The notes beneath the pieces are model-generated. The model saw only the letters and a program-made list of their open reading frames with translations. It ran no database searches and had not been told where the DNA came from. Positions 7,893-15,335 of a stretch of DNA of 54,644 nucleotides are shown piece by piece. Source of the DNA: Candidatus Krumholzibacteriia bacterium (GTDB taxonomy: Bacteria; Krumholzibacteriota; Krumholzibacteriia; LZORAL124-64-63). Location: contig JAUVII010000005.1 in the NCBI GenBank assembly GCA_030592845.1, positions 1 to 54,644 of the forward strand. Direction: 5' to 3'. The position numbers and the translations under genes are program-made. Within the stretch, counting starts at the first letter, position 1. Every line of letters starts with the position of its first letter.

Positions 7893-10004
7893 ATGAATCT
7901 TCGTGGATTAAACAACGACCGCCCAATGCTGATCGCGGCCGGAATCATGGGCGCCCTCTTCTATTGGTTCCGTTTCGGCCTGGGATTCCTGAACCCCACC
8001 CGCATCGACTGGCTGCTGGGCATGGGCGACACCGCCTTCAACCAGCTCGCCTGGACGTTTTTCCGATACGATTCCTGGCACTGGCCTCCGGGCGTGGTCA
8101 AAACTTTCATGGCTCCGGGTGGCACCACCATCGGCGTCACCGATTCCCTGCCCCTGCTGGCTTTTCCCTTCAAACTGATTTCTTTCATGCTGCCCGAGAC
8201 CTTCCAGTACGCGGGCTTGTGGCTGTTGATCAATCACGTTTTGATGGCCGTTTTCGCGATCCGCGTTACGGGAATGTTTTTCCGGCCTCTTTTGCCGCGG
8301 TTTCTTGCCGCCGGCGTCCTTGTTTTGTGTCCGGCCTGGCTCATCCGCGACGGTCATTTCGCGTTATCGGCGCATTGGGTCTATCTGGCGGCCCTGTGGC
8401 TGTACCTGAAACCGGCATCCGGCCAGGGCGGCCGACCCTGCCTGGCCTGGTGGCTGCTGCTTGCGGTGGCGGCCTGGATCCATCCCTACCCGGCGACTTT
8501 CACGTTCGGTTTTCTGGCCGCGGATCAGGGGCGACGCTGGTTTGTGGCCCGGGAAATTTCTCCCGCCAAGGCCCTGGTCACCCTGGGAGTCGGCGCGGTG
8601 GTGCTGGTCTTCATGTGGTCGATGGCGGGATTCCTGCGGATCGGACATCTGCCCATCGGCGATCTAAAAGATGACAGGCTCTGGCAGGCCGGTTTTAACG
8701 CGCTGTGGAATTCCCAGGGGCGGACCCTTTTATTGCCAGGGCTTCCGTTGGGAAACCGCGATGCGTTCGAGGGTTTTGTTTATCTGGGAGCGGGGGGGTT
8801 GCTCGCTGCCCTGGCAGCCGTTGCCCTGGGCGGAGGCAGGCGGTTGGGCGCGCGAATTGGCCGGCACTGGCCCTTGATGGTCATGCTGCTGGTGTGCGCC
8901 CTCTATGCTTTCAGCCCCCGCACAGATCTGGGCGATCAGCTGTTCCGGGCCCCGGCCCGGTTTCTGTGGCCTCATTTCTACGTTCTGGCGGTGGCGGGTT
9001 TGGCGGCTGTGGCCCGCTGGGGCCGACCCCGTCTGTCCCTGGCTTTGGTGGCGGCGATTTTTATGGTCCAGGCCATCGACCTGGCCCCGCTTTTCGACCG
9101 CAAATCCGCATACGATGCCCACCCGTTTGTTTCCCGGTTGCAGGATCCCCAGTGGCAGGTGGCGCTGGCCTCGGCCGACATGCTGTTGACCACGCCTTCG
9201 ACCACCGCGACAACTGTGTTCGAGGAGGATTTCATCGATCTGGCGATGCTGGCCCATCAGGCGGGCGTGCCGACCACAGCGGGATTCGCCACCCGCAGCT
9301 ACATGGGCGGCATGACGGCCGCCACGGATTTAACGCGCGCTTTCCTGTTCAGCGGCAGTCCCGACCCCCGGACGGTGGGTGTGATCCGCCGGTCCCACTT
9401 TGCCGAGATGTTCCCCGACTTCGCGGCAAATCTTCGCTGCACCGATCTGGATGGTTTTCCGGTGTGCTTTGCGCGCCGGGGTGGTTTCCAGCCGGAGTTG
9501 GAGTATCGGGTCGCGGCGGTCGGGCTGGCTGAGTTCATGGCTGCGAACCTGGACCGGACCTTGATTCTGGTGGGCAAGGATGACGCGCGAAACGCGCTGA
9601 CAAACGCAGCTGTCCGACTGCTTACCGAGCAGGGGTCCCGCATCGCCCAACTTCAAACCGGGGCTTCCTATGCGGCCATATTCGTCCACGGAAAACCGGT
9701 GTTCGAGCAGATGAACCCACAAAGTGCCATAGAGGTGACGGGCTTGCCCAACTCGGATCTCGGGCCGTTGAAAATCATGAGGGAGCTGAACATTACTTCC
9801 AGCGGGACGGCATCCGAAGCTTATGCCTCACTGCTGGTCGATGGCCGGGAAGTAATGTTCAACAGCGACGGTTTGAACGTGGCGGTGCTGGACGACGAAC
9901 AGAACGTGTTGGCCGTGGGAACCTTCGCCCACCCGAATTCTCTTCCCGATCTGGCCACGGTCACCGGCGGTTTGGTTTTTACGCTTGTCCCGGTCCAGCC
10001 CTGA
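7893..10004 (+). CDS. Polytopic membrane protein, DUF6311-like
   Basis: A protein of about 703 aa starting MNLRGLNNDR; an in-frame ATG at 7863 is possible. About ten membrane helices occupy residues 10-430, with loops such as GMGDTAFNQLAWTFFRYD and SLPLLAFPFKL, as in the GT-C-like DUF6311 family. A soluble C-terminal part of about 270 residues follows. GT-C proteins use lipid-linked sugars on the periplasmic side, but no catalytic residue can be assigned here. A TAGATT hexamer lies 7 nt before ATG 7893 and no Shine-Dalgarno is visible, so translation may be leaderless. Role in envelope glycan or lipid modification is inferred only from family. Confidence 0.75.
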   Translation: MNLRGLNNDRPMLIAAGIMGALFYWFRFGLGFLNPTRIDWLLGMGDTAFNQLAWTFFRYDSWHWPPGVVKTFMAPGGTTIGVTDSLPLLAFPFKLISFMLPETFQYAGLWLLINHVLMAVFAIRVTGMFFRPLLPRFLAAGVLVLCPAWLIRDGHFALSAHWVYLAALWLYLKPASGQGGRPCLAWWLLLAVAAWIHPYPATFTFGFLAADQGRRWFVAREISPAKALVTLGVGAVVLVFMWSMAGFLRIGHLPIGDLKDDRLWQAGFNALWNSQGRTLLLPGLPLGNRDAFEGFVYLGAGGLLAALAAVALGGGRRLGARIGRHWPLMVMLLVCALYAFSPRTDLGDQLFRAPARFLWPHFYVLAVAGLAAVARWGRPRLSLALVAAIFMVQAIDLAPLFDRKSAYDAHPFVSRLQDPQWQVALASADMLLTTPSTTATTVFEEDFIDLAMLAHQAGVPTTAGFATRSYMGGMTAATDLTRAFLFSGSPDPRTVGVIRRSHFAEMFPDFAANLRCTDLDGFPVCFARRGGFQPELEYRVAAVGLAEFMAANLDRTLILVGKDDARNALTNAAVRLLTEQGSRIAQLQTGASYAAIFVHGKPVFEQMNPQSAIEVTGLPNSDLGPLKIMRELNITSSGTASEAYASLLVDGREVMFNSDGLNVAVLDDEQNVLAVGTFAHPNSLPDLATVTGGLVFTLVPVQP

Positions 10005-10027
10005 GCTGGATGTTTTTGACGAATGAA

Positions 10028-10060
10028 GCCGCTCAGGGTGCAAATTGCACCCTGAGCGGC
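10028..10060. terminator. Perfect 16-bp palindrome between convergent genes
   Basis: Arms GCCGCTCAGGGTGCAA and TTGCACCCTGAGCGGC are fully complementary around one central base. It sits between the DUF6311-like gene and the CGGC gene, which converge, so a bidirectional terminator is likely although neither strand has a long T-run. A second C6G6-centred hairpin follows at about 10078-10094. Confidence 0.6.
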
Positions 10061-10109
10061 CTTAAAGATCAAGAGCAGGTCCCCCCGGGGGGCCTTCAAC
10101 CCGGCTGAA

Positions 10110-10547
10110 TCAATCGTAGGCCAGACGCGTTTCCCTATCAGACAATAGTTCTTTGAGATCATCCTGCGCGACCATCCCCGGCCAGGTTTTCAGATCCTGA
10201 TGGACCAGATGGTACTTCTCGGGAATCGGATGCGTACCCATGACCACTTCCATGCCGAATTTGCGCGGAATGAACTCCATAAAATAATCCAGATGGGGGC
10301 AGGGCGGATAGCCCACCACCAGGCCCGTGGCCAGGTGAACCACGTCGGCCCCGTTGTTCATCATTTCCTCGGGCGCGTATTCCACGTTGCCGCCGGGACA
10401 GCCCCCGCAGGTGGTGTAGCCGACGAGTTCGACTTCTTCGTCCTTGTAGCGCGCGAATCCACCGGTGCGTTCTCTCAGGGACCGAAGGCATTTTCCGCCG
10501 GCGCACGTATGGTACCGGTCACAGATGATGATGCCGACCTTCTTCAT
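10110..10547 (-). CDS. CGGC domain protein (putative metal-binding)
   Basis: A 145-aa cytosolic protein of the CGGC family (PF08821), seen from the N-terminal KKVGIIICDRYHTCAGGKCL, the central TTCGGCPGGNVEY and PPCPHLDYF. Family members carry conserved Cys clusters thought to bind metal; the biochemical role is not established. I start it at the internal ATG 10547 because GGAGG lies 5 nt upstream, whereas the longer frame from 10562 would place that RBS inside the coding region. It is the last gene of the minus-strand NifX/MinD cluster, 28 bp after the thioesterase gene, which suggests redox or metal metabolism. Confidence 0.85.
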   Translation of the reverse strand: MKKVGIIICDRYHTCAGGKCLRSLRERTGGFARYKDEEVELVGYTTCGGCPGGNVEYAPEEMMNNGADVVHLATGLVVGYPPCPHLDYFMEFIPRKFGMEVVMGTHPIPEKYHLVHQDLKTWPGMVAQDDLKELLSDRETRLAYD

Positions 10548-10575
10548 TGTTTCCTCCATCATTGCGGGACAGCGG

Positions 10576-11010
10576 TTACTCCGGGTATTCCATGAATTTG
10601 GCGGACGCGGTGGCCAGAATCTCGCCGTCCTGGGTCAGCTCCGCGCCAAGGATGTGCAGGGTGCCGCGGGATTTTTCCAGCCAGCCCCTGACTGTCACCG
10701 GTTTGCCGATCAATACCGGTTTCAGGAAACGGACTTCGAGCCTGGCGGTGAGACCCGGGGTTCCGCGCGCCATCAGGCAGTTGGTCATGGCGCCGTCCAG
10801 AAGAGAGGAAACAACACCGCCGTGCAGGTAGCCGGGATAGCCGGTGAATACCTCGTCACAGGAAAAACTCCCAGTGACGGTGCCCGTCCCATCCTCTTTG
10901 AAATCCACCGCCAGTCCGTGTTCATTGGCCGCGGAGCAGACCCAGCAGTGGGGATGCCGCCGTGACCGGGTGGCTGCGTAATCGCCGGAACCGTTAGTGG
11001 TCGCAGGCAT
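10576..11010 (-). CDS. PaaI-type hotdog thioesterase
   Basis: A 144-aa single hotdog domain with the PaaI-group signature YLHGGVVSSLLDGAM and the following strand ARLEVRFLKPV. Such enzymes hydrolyse acyl-CoA thioesters in the cytosol. The N-terminal HCWVCSAANEHGL is also typical of this group and gives a Cys pair of unknown purpose. The gene overlaps the end of the upstream NifX-like gene by 17 bp, so it is translated with the cofactor cluster although a direct functional link is not evident. Confidence 0.88.
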   Translation of the reverse strand: MPATTNGSGDYAATRSRRHPHCWVCSAANEHGLAVDFKEDGTGTVTGSFSCDEVFTGYPGYLHGGVVSSLLDGAMTNCLMARGTPGLTARLEVRFLKPVLIGKPVTVRGWLEKSRGTLHILGAELTQDGEILATASAKFMEYPE

Positions 11011-11332
11011 TGGAGCCGGCTCCGATCTCCCCGGCGAGGTAGCTGAGGGCCAGTGATTCGGGATCGAGAGAAGGCGCTCCCACGATCACCTCGACGCCAT
11101 GTTTGGCGAAAATTTGAATGGCCATGTTTCCCATGCCGCCGGCCAGCACCAGGTTGGCGCCCTGTTCCGCCAGCCAGGCGGGCAGCACTCCGGGTTCGTG
11201 CGCCGGGGCGTCGACGGTTTCATTGTTGGTGATTTTCTTTTCGTCCAGGTCCACATCGACCAGGGCGAAGTGTTTGCAATGTCCGAAATGCGGGTCGAGC
11301 TTTCCTTCGGAGACGGGAATCGCGATACGCAT
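10994..11332 (-). CDS. NifX/NafY-like dinitrogenase cofactor-biosynthesis family protein
   Basis: A 112-aa RNase H-like fold protein of the Nitro_FeMo-Co family: MRIAIPVSEGKLDPHFGHCKHF, the turn LAGGMGNMAIQIF and a C-terminal tail ending GSNACDH that could hold metal. In anaerobes such proteins bind Mo- or Fe-containing clusters; the Desulfovibrio orange protein, which binds a Mo-Cu cluster, belongs to this family. No nif genes occur here, so a nitrogenase role is unlikely. It follows the second MinD gene by 3 bp and overlaps the thioesterase gene. Confidence 0.88.
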   Translation of the reverse strand: MRIAIPVSEGKLDPHFGHCKHFALVDVDLDEKKITNNETVDAPAHEPGVLPAWLAEQGANLVLAGGMGNMAIQIFAKHGVEVIVGAPSLDPESLALSYLAGEIGAGSNACDH

Positions 11333-11335
11333 GGT

Positions 11336-12262
11336 TCATCCTTTCGAAATTGTCGGAAGTTTCGGGAGGGATTCGTTGGCCAAATGGCACTCAATCCCGT
11401 GCCAAATGGCAGTCATAACATGAGCAGCCTCACTTTGGGGAGCGAATTCGATCAGGCTGCGCCCATGAGCCTGGGCATCGTTCACCAGGGGTTCAAAGGG
11501 AATCTTACCGATCACGGGAAGATCCTTCTCGCGGCAGTATTCCTCGATCAGTGTGGTCAGCCGCGGGCTCAGGTCAAACTTGTTGATGCAGACCATGGCC
11601 GGCACTCGAAAATGGGCGGCCAGATCCACGATGCGCCGCAGGTCGTGAAGCCCGGACAAACTGGGCTCGGTCACCAACAGGGTAAGGTCGGCCCCGGTCA
11701 GGGCCGCAGTCACGGGGCAGCCGATGCCCGGTGGCCCATCCACCAGGATCAAATCGTGATCCGCACGTTCAGCCAGCCCCCGCGCCTGTTCGCGGACCTT
11801 GCTGACAAGTTTGCCGGAATTTTCCGCGCCCACATCCAGCGCGGCGTGCACCAGGGGTCCGAACAGGGTTTGTGATACGTACCATTCCCCGCAGCGCCGG
11901 CTGGGGAAATCGATGGCCTCGGTGGGACAGAACCGCACGCAGACCCCGCAGCCTTCGCACAGAAGCGGGTCGATTTCGTAGGTCACACCGCCACCCTGAC
12001 TCTCAATTTTATCGATGGCCGAAAACCGGCACAGGGCATGGCACTCGCCGCAGGCCGCGCAGTCATCCTGCCTGATTTCCGCCGTATGGCCGGCGATGAA
12101 CGGGGTGGTCTTTTCAATGACCGGATTCAATACCAGATGCAGGTTGGCGGCATCGACATCGCAGTCCGCCATCACGAAATTTTCGGCCAGGGAGGCCAGG
12201 CTCGCCACGACGCTGGTCTTGCCGGTGCCGCCTTTGCCGCTGCATACCACTATTTCCATCAT
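11336..12262 (-). CDS. MinD/Mrp-type P-loop ATPase with inserted ferredoxin domain (second copy)
   Basis: A 308-aa deviant-Walker ATPase, motif SGKGGTGKTS at the N-terminus and VDGPPGIGCPV in the middle. An inserted two-[4Fe-4S] ferredoxin (about residues 65-120) is seen as CAACGECHALC and CEGCGVCVRFCP. The fold is that of Fe-S scaffold or carrier ATPases (Mrp/NBP35 superfamily) and of the MinD-like proteins in the Desulfovibrio orp locus. It overlaps the preceding paralogue by 4 nt (ATGA), so the two are probably made in equal amounts and may form a heterodimer. Electron-coupled metal-cluster handling is inferred. Confidence 0.9.
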   Translation of the reverse strand: MMEIVVCSGKGGTGKTSVVASLASLAENFVMADCDVDAANLHLVLNPVIEKTTPFIAGHTAEIRQDDCAACGECHALCRFSAIDKIESQGGGVTYEIDPLLCEGCGVCVRFCPTEAIDFPSRRCGEWYVSQTLFGPLVHAALDVGAENSGKLVSKVREQARGLAERADHDLILVDGPPGIGCPVTAALTGADLTLLVTEPSLSGLHDLRRIVDLAAHFRVPAMVCINKFDLSPRLTTLIEEYCREKDLPVIGKIPFEPLVNDAQAHGRSLIEFAPQSEAAHVMTAIWHGIECHLANESLPKLPTISKG

Positions 12263-13110
12263 GCCGTCACCTCCCGGGATTGCAGGGCCAGAAACAATTC
12301 AGTCAGGGCGTCGGCCACCTCGGGGTCGGCTTCGATGGCCAATCCTCCCTCGGCGCAGACCTCGGCCACCTCGCGACGAAATGGAATTCGAGCCAGGATC
12401 TCGACATTTTCCTCGGCGCAGAAATCATCCACTGGGCTTTGGAGGGTGCTGGCCCGGTTGATCACCACGCCGCAGGGTATACCCAGCTTTCTGGTCAGGT
12501 CCAGGGCCAGGGCCAAATCGTGCTGACCGAAGGGCGTGGGTTCGGTGACCAACAGAACGTAGTCGGCGCCGCGCAGGGTTTCGACCACGGGGCAGGTCGT
12601 TCCCGGGGGCGCGTCCATGATGACCCAGGGTTCGTCGCCGGGAACTCCCTTGACCGCCTCGATCAACGGCGGCACCAGGGTTTCCCCGACCCGCAGCAGG
12701 CCCTGGGTAAAGGCCAGATCGCCGGCCGTTCCGGTGGATACCTCACCCAAGGGTCGCTCGCTGGGAGTCATGGCCTCATGGGGGCAGACCAGCCAGCATC
12801 CGCCGCAGCTGTGGCACAGGTCGGCAAAGATCATGGTTTTTTCCGGCAGGCAGGCGATGGCGTTGAACTCGCAGAAATCGGCGCACTCACCGCAATGGTT
12901 GCACAAGTCGTGGTCGACCACGGGAATGGGAGTCGTCACCGACCAGGCCCTGCTGATGTCGGGCTCGAGAAAGAGATGGGCGTTGGGTTCTTCGACATCG
13001 CAGTCGCATAAATGGACGGTCTGTCCCGCCCGCGCGGCGGTCAGCGCGAGGTTGACCGCCACGGTGGTCTTGCCCGTCCCGCCCTTGCCGCTGGCTATGG
13101 CGATACGCAT
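12259..13110 (-). CDS. MinD/Mrp-type P-loop ATPase with inserted ferredoxin domain (first copy)
   Basis: A 283-aa paralogue of the next gene. It has SGKGGTGKTT, a ferredoxin insert with CNHCGECADFC and CHSCGGCWLVCP, and MDAPPGTTCPV. I place the start at ATG 13110 (MRIAIASGKGG): the longer frame from 13188 would overlap the upstream NifX-like gene and add a non-homologous leader. A purine-rich RBS lies about 9 nt upstream. Tandem ferredoxin-bearing MinD ATPases next to NifX-like proteins are a known conserved arrangement in sulfate reducers and other anaerobes. Confidence 0.9.
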   Translation of the reverse strand: MRIAIASGKGGTGKTTVAVNLALTAARAGQTVHLCDCDVEEPNAHLFLEPDISRAWSVTTPIPVVDHDLCNHCGECADFCEFNAIACLPEKTMIFADLCHSCGGCWLVCPHEAMTPSERPLGEVSTGTAGDLAFTQGLLRVGETLVPPLIEAVKGVPGDEPWVIMDAPPGTTCPVVETLRGADYVLLVTEPTPFGQHDLALALDLTRKLGIPCGVVINRASTLQSPVDDFCAEENVEILARIPFRREVAEVCAEGGLAIEADPEVADALTELFLALQSREVTA

Positions 13111-13126
13111 ATCGGCATCAAGCCTT

Positions 13127-13486
13127 TCAGTGGCGGGTGATCCCGTCGGGCGCGGCCAAGGGTTCGAGGTCGCCGTTTCTCCAGGCATTCACGGCGTCGA
13201 GAACCGTTCCCTCGAATCCGGAATAGATTTTTACACCGCCGGCAGCCAACACATCGAACGCCTTGGGTCCGCAGTGTCCGGTCAGCAGAGCTTCGGCTCC
13301 AAACTCGATGACTTTCTGCGCGGCCTGGACTCCGGCGCCCTGGGCGGCTTCGGCCTGCTCGGAGTTGTCGGAAGAAACAAATGATTCGGACTCGGAATCG
13401 TACTGGATGAAATACCGGGCCCTGCCGAAGCGGGGGTCGACCCGGTCGGAAGGTTTCGGCCCTTCGGAAGTAATGATCAGTTTCAT
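13127..13486 (-). CDS. NifX-like dinitrogenase cofactor family protein (operon leader)
   Basis: A 119-aa Nitro_FeMo-Co family protein beginning MKLIITSEGPKPSDRVDPRFGR, with HCGPKAFDVLAAGGVKIY near the middle. The DPRFGR motif and the GHCGPKA loop are family hallmarks. It is the first gene of the minus-strand cluster and is transcribed away from the DUF134 gene, sharing a 99-bp control region. RBS GGAGG lies 5-6 nt before the ATG. The bound cluster, if any, cannot be told from sequence. Confidence 0.88.
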   Translation of the reverse strand: MKLIITSEGPKPSDRVDPRFGRARYFIQYDSESESFVSSDNSEQAEAAQGAGVQAAQKVIEFGAEALLTGHCGPKAFDVLAAGGVKIYSGFEGTVLDAVNAWRNGDLEPLAAPDGITRH

Positions 13487-13523
13487 GACGGCCTCCTGTT
13501 TCGTTATCGAATAAAATCAGTAT

Positions 13524-13554
13524 TTGACGTTTGGCTGTTTTGAGTATATGCTCA
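13524..13554 (+). promoter_or_regulatory. Promoter with palindromic operator candidate upstream of DUF134 gene
   Basis: A -35-like TTGACG (13524-13529) and -10-like TATGCT (13547-13552) are spaced by 17 nt. The -10 is overlapped by TGAGTATATGCTCA (13541-13554), a palindrome with a single mismatched pair. The site lies in the divergent spacer of the cluster, 31 bp before the DUF134 start, and could be the binding site of that regulator. Confidence 0.45.
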
Positions 13555-13585
13555 TAACAACAGAAAATCAACCTGGAGGATTTCC

Positions 13586-13969
13586 TTGCCCCGACCACAG
13601 AAACCACGCGCCGTACGTCACGATCCCGAAGTGGTTCATTTTAAACCCGCGGGAGTGCCCATGCGGCTGCTCCAAGAGGTGACCCTGGGGCTCGACGAAC
13701 TCGAGGCCCTGCGCTTGGCGGACCTGGAAAGCCTTTCCCACGAACAAGTTGGAGAGATGATGAATGTGTCACGGGCCACGGCGGGACGTATCCTGGCCGA
13801 AGCTCGTCGCAAGACGGCCGCCGCCCTCGTCCATGGGTGGGCCATTAGGGTGGAGGGCGGCGCCGTCAAAACAATCAAGGACGAAGAGGATACGATATGC
13901 GATCACCCGGGCCGCGGCAGGGGCCGCGGGCGGGGGCGCGGACGCGGGCGTGGTGGGGGCGGCTGCTGA
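13586..13969 (+). CDS. DUF134 helix-turn-helix regulator with Gly/Arg-rich tail
   Basis: A 127-aa protein with a TTG start at 13586; AGGAGG-like sequence 13573-13580 decides it. Residues 1-100 are the DUF134 family: MPRPQKPRAVRHDPEV, a GVPM segment and a sigma-70 region 4-like helix-turn-helix (LSHEQVGEMMNVSRATAGRIL). The last 20 residues are a near-perfect Gly/Arg alternation ending in GGGGC. It diverges from the NifX/MinD operon and probably regulates it and itself; this is inferred from position. The lone C-terminal Cys and basic tail are unusual and could reflect nucleic-acid or metal binding, or repeat slippage. Confidence 0.88.
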   Translation: MPRPQKPRAVRHDPEVVHFKPAGVPMRLLQEVTLGLDELEALRLADLESLSHEQVGEMMNVSRATAGRILAEARRKTAAALVHGWAIRVEGGAVKTIKDEEDTICDHPGRGRGRGRGRGRGRGGGGC

Positions 13970-14013
13970 ACCGGTTGATCCGGAAAGAAACCAAAAGAAT
14001 TAGGAGAAATGAC

Positions 14014-14301
14014 ATGCCTGGTGAAAACAAAAGAGGACCCATGGGCGAAGGCCCCCGCACGGGACGCGGTCTCGGGCGATGCAACAACAACACCGAAACA
14101 AATGACACAAACGTGAACGATCAGCAGGACACCACCCGTGATTTCGGTCCGGGTCCGGGTCGCGGTATGGGCCGTGGATTTGGTAGGGGACCTGGAAGAG
14201 GCCCGGGCCGCGGGTTTGGTCGTGGGCCGGGACAGGAGCCAGGGCAGGGACCCGGACGAGGACCTGGCCGGGGCCGCGGATTCGGCCGGGGCAACCGCTG
14301 A
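14014..14301 (+). CDS. DUF5320-like Gly/Arg/Pro-rich protein
   Basis: A 95-aa protein starting at ATG 14014, with TAGGAGA 7 nt upstream; a longer frame from 13897 overlaps the DUF134 gene and is not used. The N-terminus MPGENKRGPMGEGPRTGRGLG matches the DUF5320 pattern (MPxxDRTGPxGxGPxTGRGxGxC), here with the terminal Cys at residue 23. A polar Asn/Thr linker follows, then about 45 residues of repeated Gly-Arg/Gly-Pro. These small proteins often accompany NifX/MinD/DUF134 genes; function is unknown. The tail is low complexity and probably disordered. Confidence 0.75.
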   Translation: MPGENKRGPMGEGPRTGRGLGRCNNNTETNDTNVNDQQDTTRDFGPGPGRGMGRGFGRGPGRGPGRGFGRGPGQEPGQGPGRGPGRGRGFGRGNR

Positions 14302-14310
14302 GATATCATT

Positions 14311-14469
14311 GGTTGTGCCTCTGAAATTGTGTCTGGCGGAAACAACACCCCAGACATCAAAATGAGGGCCCCCCGGGGGGTCCTCTTTTTATTATTTGAT
14401 CATCTTTGCTGGATAAAACAGCCTTTCAGTGGGCCGCGCGGACCGGGACACAATTTCAGAGGCACAACC
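14311..14469. mobile_element. Candidate MITE-like element with perfect 23-bp inverted ends
   Basis: The first 23 bp (14311-14333, ggttgtgcctctgaaattgt followed by gtc) and the last 23 bp (14447-14469) are exact reverse complements, 113 bp apart. The interior has no gene but holds a strong terminator. ATCATT occurs on both sides and could be a target duplication, offset by 2 nt. A related end lies at 7822-7844. No transposase is present in the window. Confidence 0.45.
14364..14395 (+). terminator. Rho-independent terminator after the DUF134/DUF5320 genes
   Basis: GAGGGCCCCCC pairs with GGGGGGTCCTC (one G-T wobble) and is followed by TTTTTATTATTT. It ends transcription of the plus-strand DUF134/DUF5320 pair and lies inside the inverted-repeat element. 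Confidence 0.9.
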
Positions 14470-14476
14470 TAATCAT

Positions 14477-14506
14477 TTGATTGAACCGGGTGGGGGGAGG
14501 TAGAAT
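14477..14506 (+). promoter_or_regulatory. Sigma-70-type promoter candidate for the hemolysin III gene
   Basis: TTGATT (14477-14482) and TAGAAT (14501-14506) are separated by 18 nt, 62 nt before ATG 14569 and just outside the inverted-repeat element. Confidence 0.5.
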
Positions 14507-14568
14507 CCCCGACAAGTAATCCGCGTTCTTTTGAACGCCCCATTTCACCGACTGCCTGGAGCCCAACC

Positions 14569-15225
14569 ATGAGTCCCCATTCGCCCGAGAAGGATTATTC
14601 CACCGGCGAGGAAATCGCCCACGCCATCACCCACGGTCTGGGCCTGCTGTTGAGCGTGGCGGCCTGTTCGGTGCTGGTGGTTCTGGCCAGCCAGCGCGGC
14701 AACGCCTGGCACATCACCGGAGTGGCCGTGTTCGGGGCCACCCTGATCGTGCTCTACGCCGCTTCCACCCTGTACCATGCCATCACCCATACCAAAGCCA
14801 AGCGGATTTTCCGTTTTCTGGACTACTCGGCCATCTATCTGTTGATCGCCGGCACCTACACACCGTTTACTCTGGTGACTTTGCGCGGGGGCTGGGGCTG
14901 GTCCATGTTCGGCGTGGCCTGGGGCCTGGCCATCGCGGGCGCGATCGTGGAAGTGGCCACGCGCCGGCGGTACAAGTGGATCTCCATGGGTTTTTACCTG
15001 GGTATGGGATGGTTGATGTTGGTTGCGGTCAAGCCCCTGTACGCGGCGCTGGATACGCGGGCGATGATTTTTCTGGCGTTGGGTGGGGCGGCCTATACCG
15101 GGGGAGCGGCTTTGTACGCGCTGGGGAAATTCAAGTACCATCACGCGATTTGGCATGTGCTGGTGCTGATCGGGAGTTTTTGCCATTTCATGGCGGTTTA
15201 TTACTCGGTGATTCCGGGGGAGTAG
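14569..15225 (+). CDS. Hemolysin III family (PAQR-type) membrane protein
   Basis: A 218-aa seven-helix inner-membrane protein. The conserved residues of the family are present: the N-terminal E-I-A-H-A-I-T-H-G-L, ASTLYHAITH, the LDYSAIYLLIAGTYTP stretch and the terminal HHAIWHVLVLIGSFCHF. The Ser, Asp and His ligands match the zinc site of PAQR receptors. Bacterial members are linked to membrane homeostasis, though the reaction is unproven. It is monocistronic, with its own candidate promoter upstream and a hairpin downstream. Confidence 0.93.
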   Translation: MSPHSPEKDYSTGEEIAHAITHGLGLLLSVAACSVLVVLASQRGNAWHITGVAVFGATLIVLYAASTLYHAITHTKAKRIFRFLDYSAIYLLIAGTYTPFTLVTLRGGWGWSMFGVAWGLAIAGAIVEVATRRRYKWISMGFYLGMGWLMLVAVKPLYAALDTRAMIFLALGGAAYTGGAALYALGKFKYHHAIWHVLVLIGSFCHFMAVYYSVIPGE

Positions 15226-15299
15226 GGGGTTTGGGGTCGGTGAGCAACATCACGCAAGTTTTTCAAACTGAAAATAAGGGATACCATACCGGAGGCCCC

Positions 15300-15328
15300 G
15301 GATGAAAATTAATGAATACCTTTCATCC
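15300..15328. terminator. Hairpin downstream of hemolysin III gene
   Basis: GGATGAAA (15300-15307) pairs with TTTCATCC (15321-15328) in the spacer between convergent genes. No clear T-run follows. The same stretch also contains a 17-codon frame with a good RBS (see findings). Confidence 0.35.
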
Positions 15329-15335
15329 TTACCCC

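Noticed and set aside
10078-10094. C6G6 palindrome as part of a dispersed repeat family with 14364-14395
   Set aside because: Only the C6G6 core is shared; flanks differ and such cores arise readily in GC-rich terminators.
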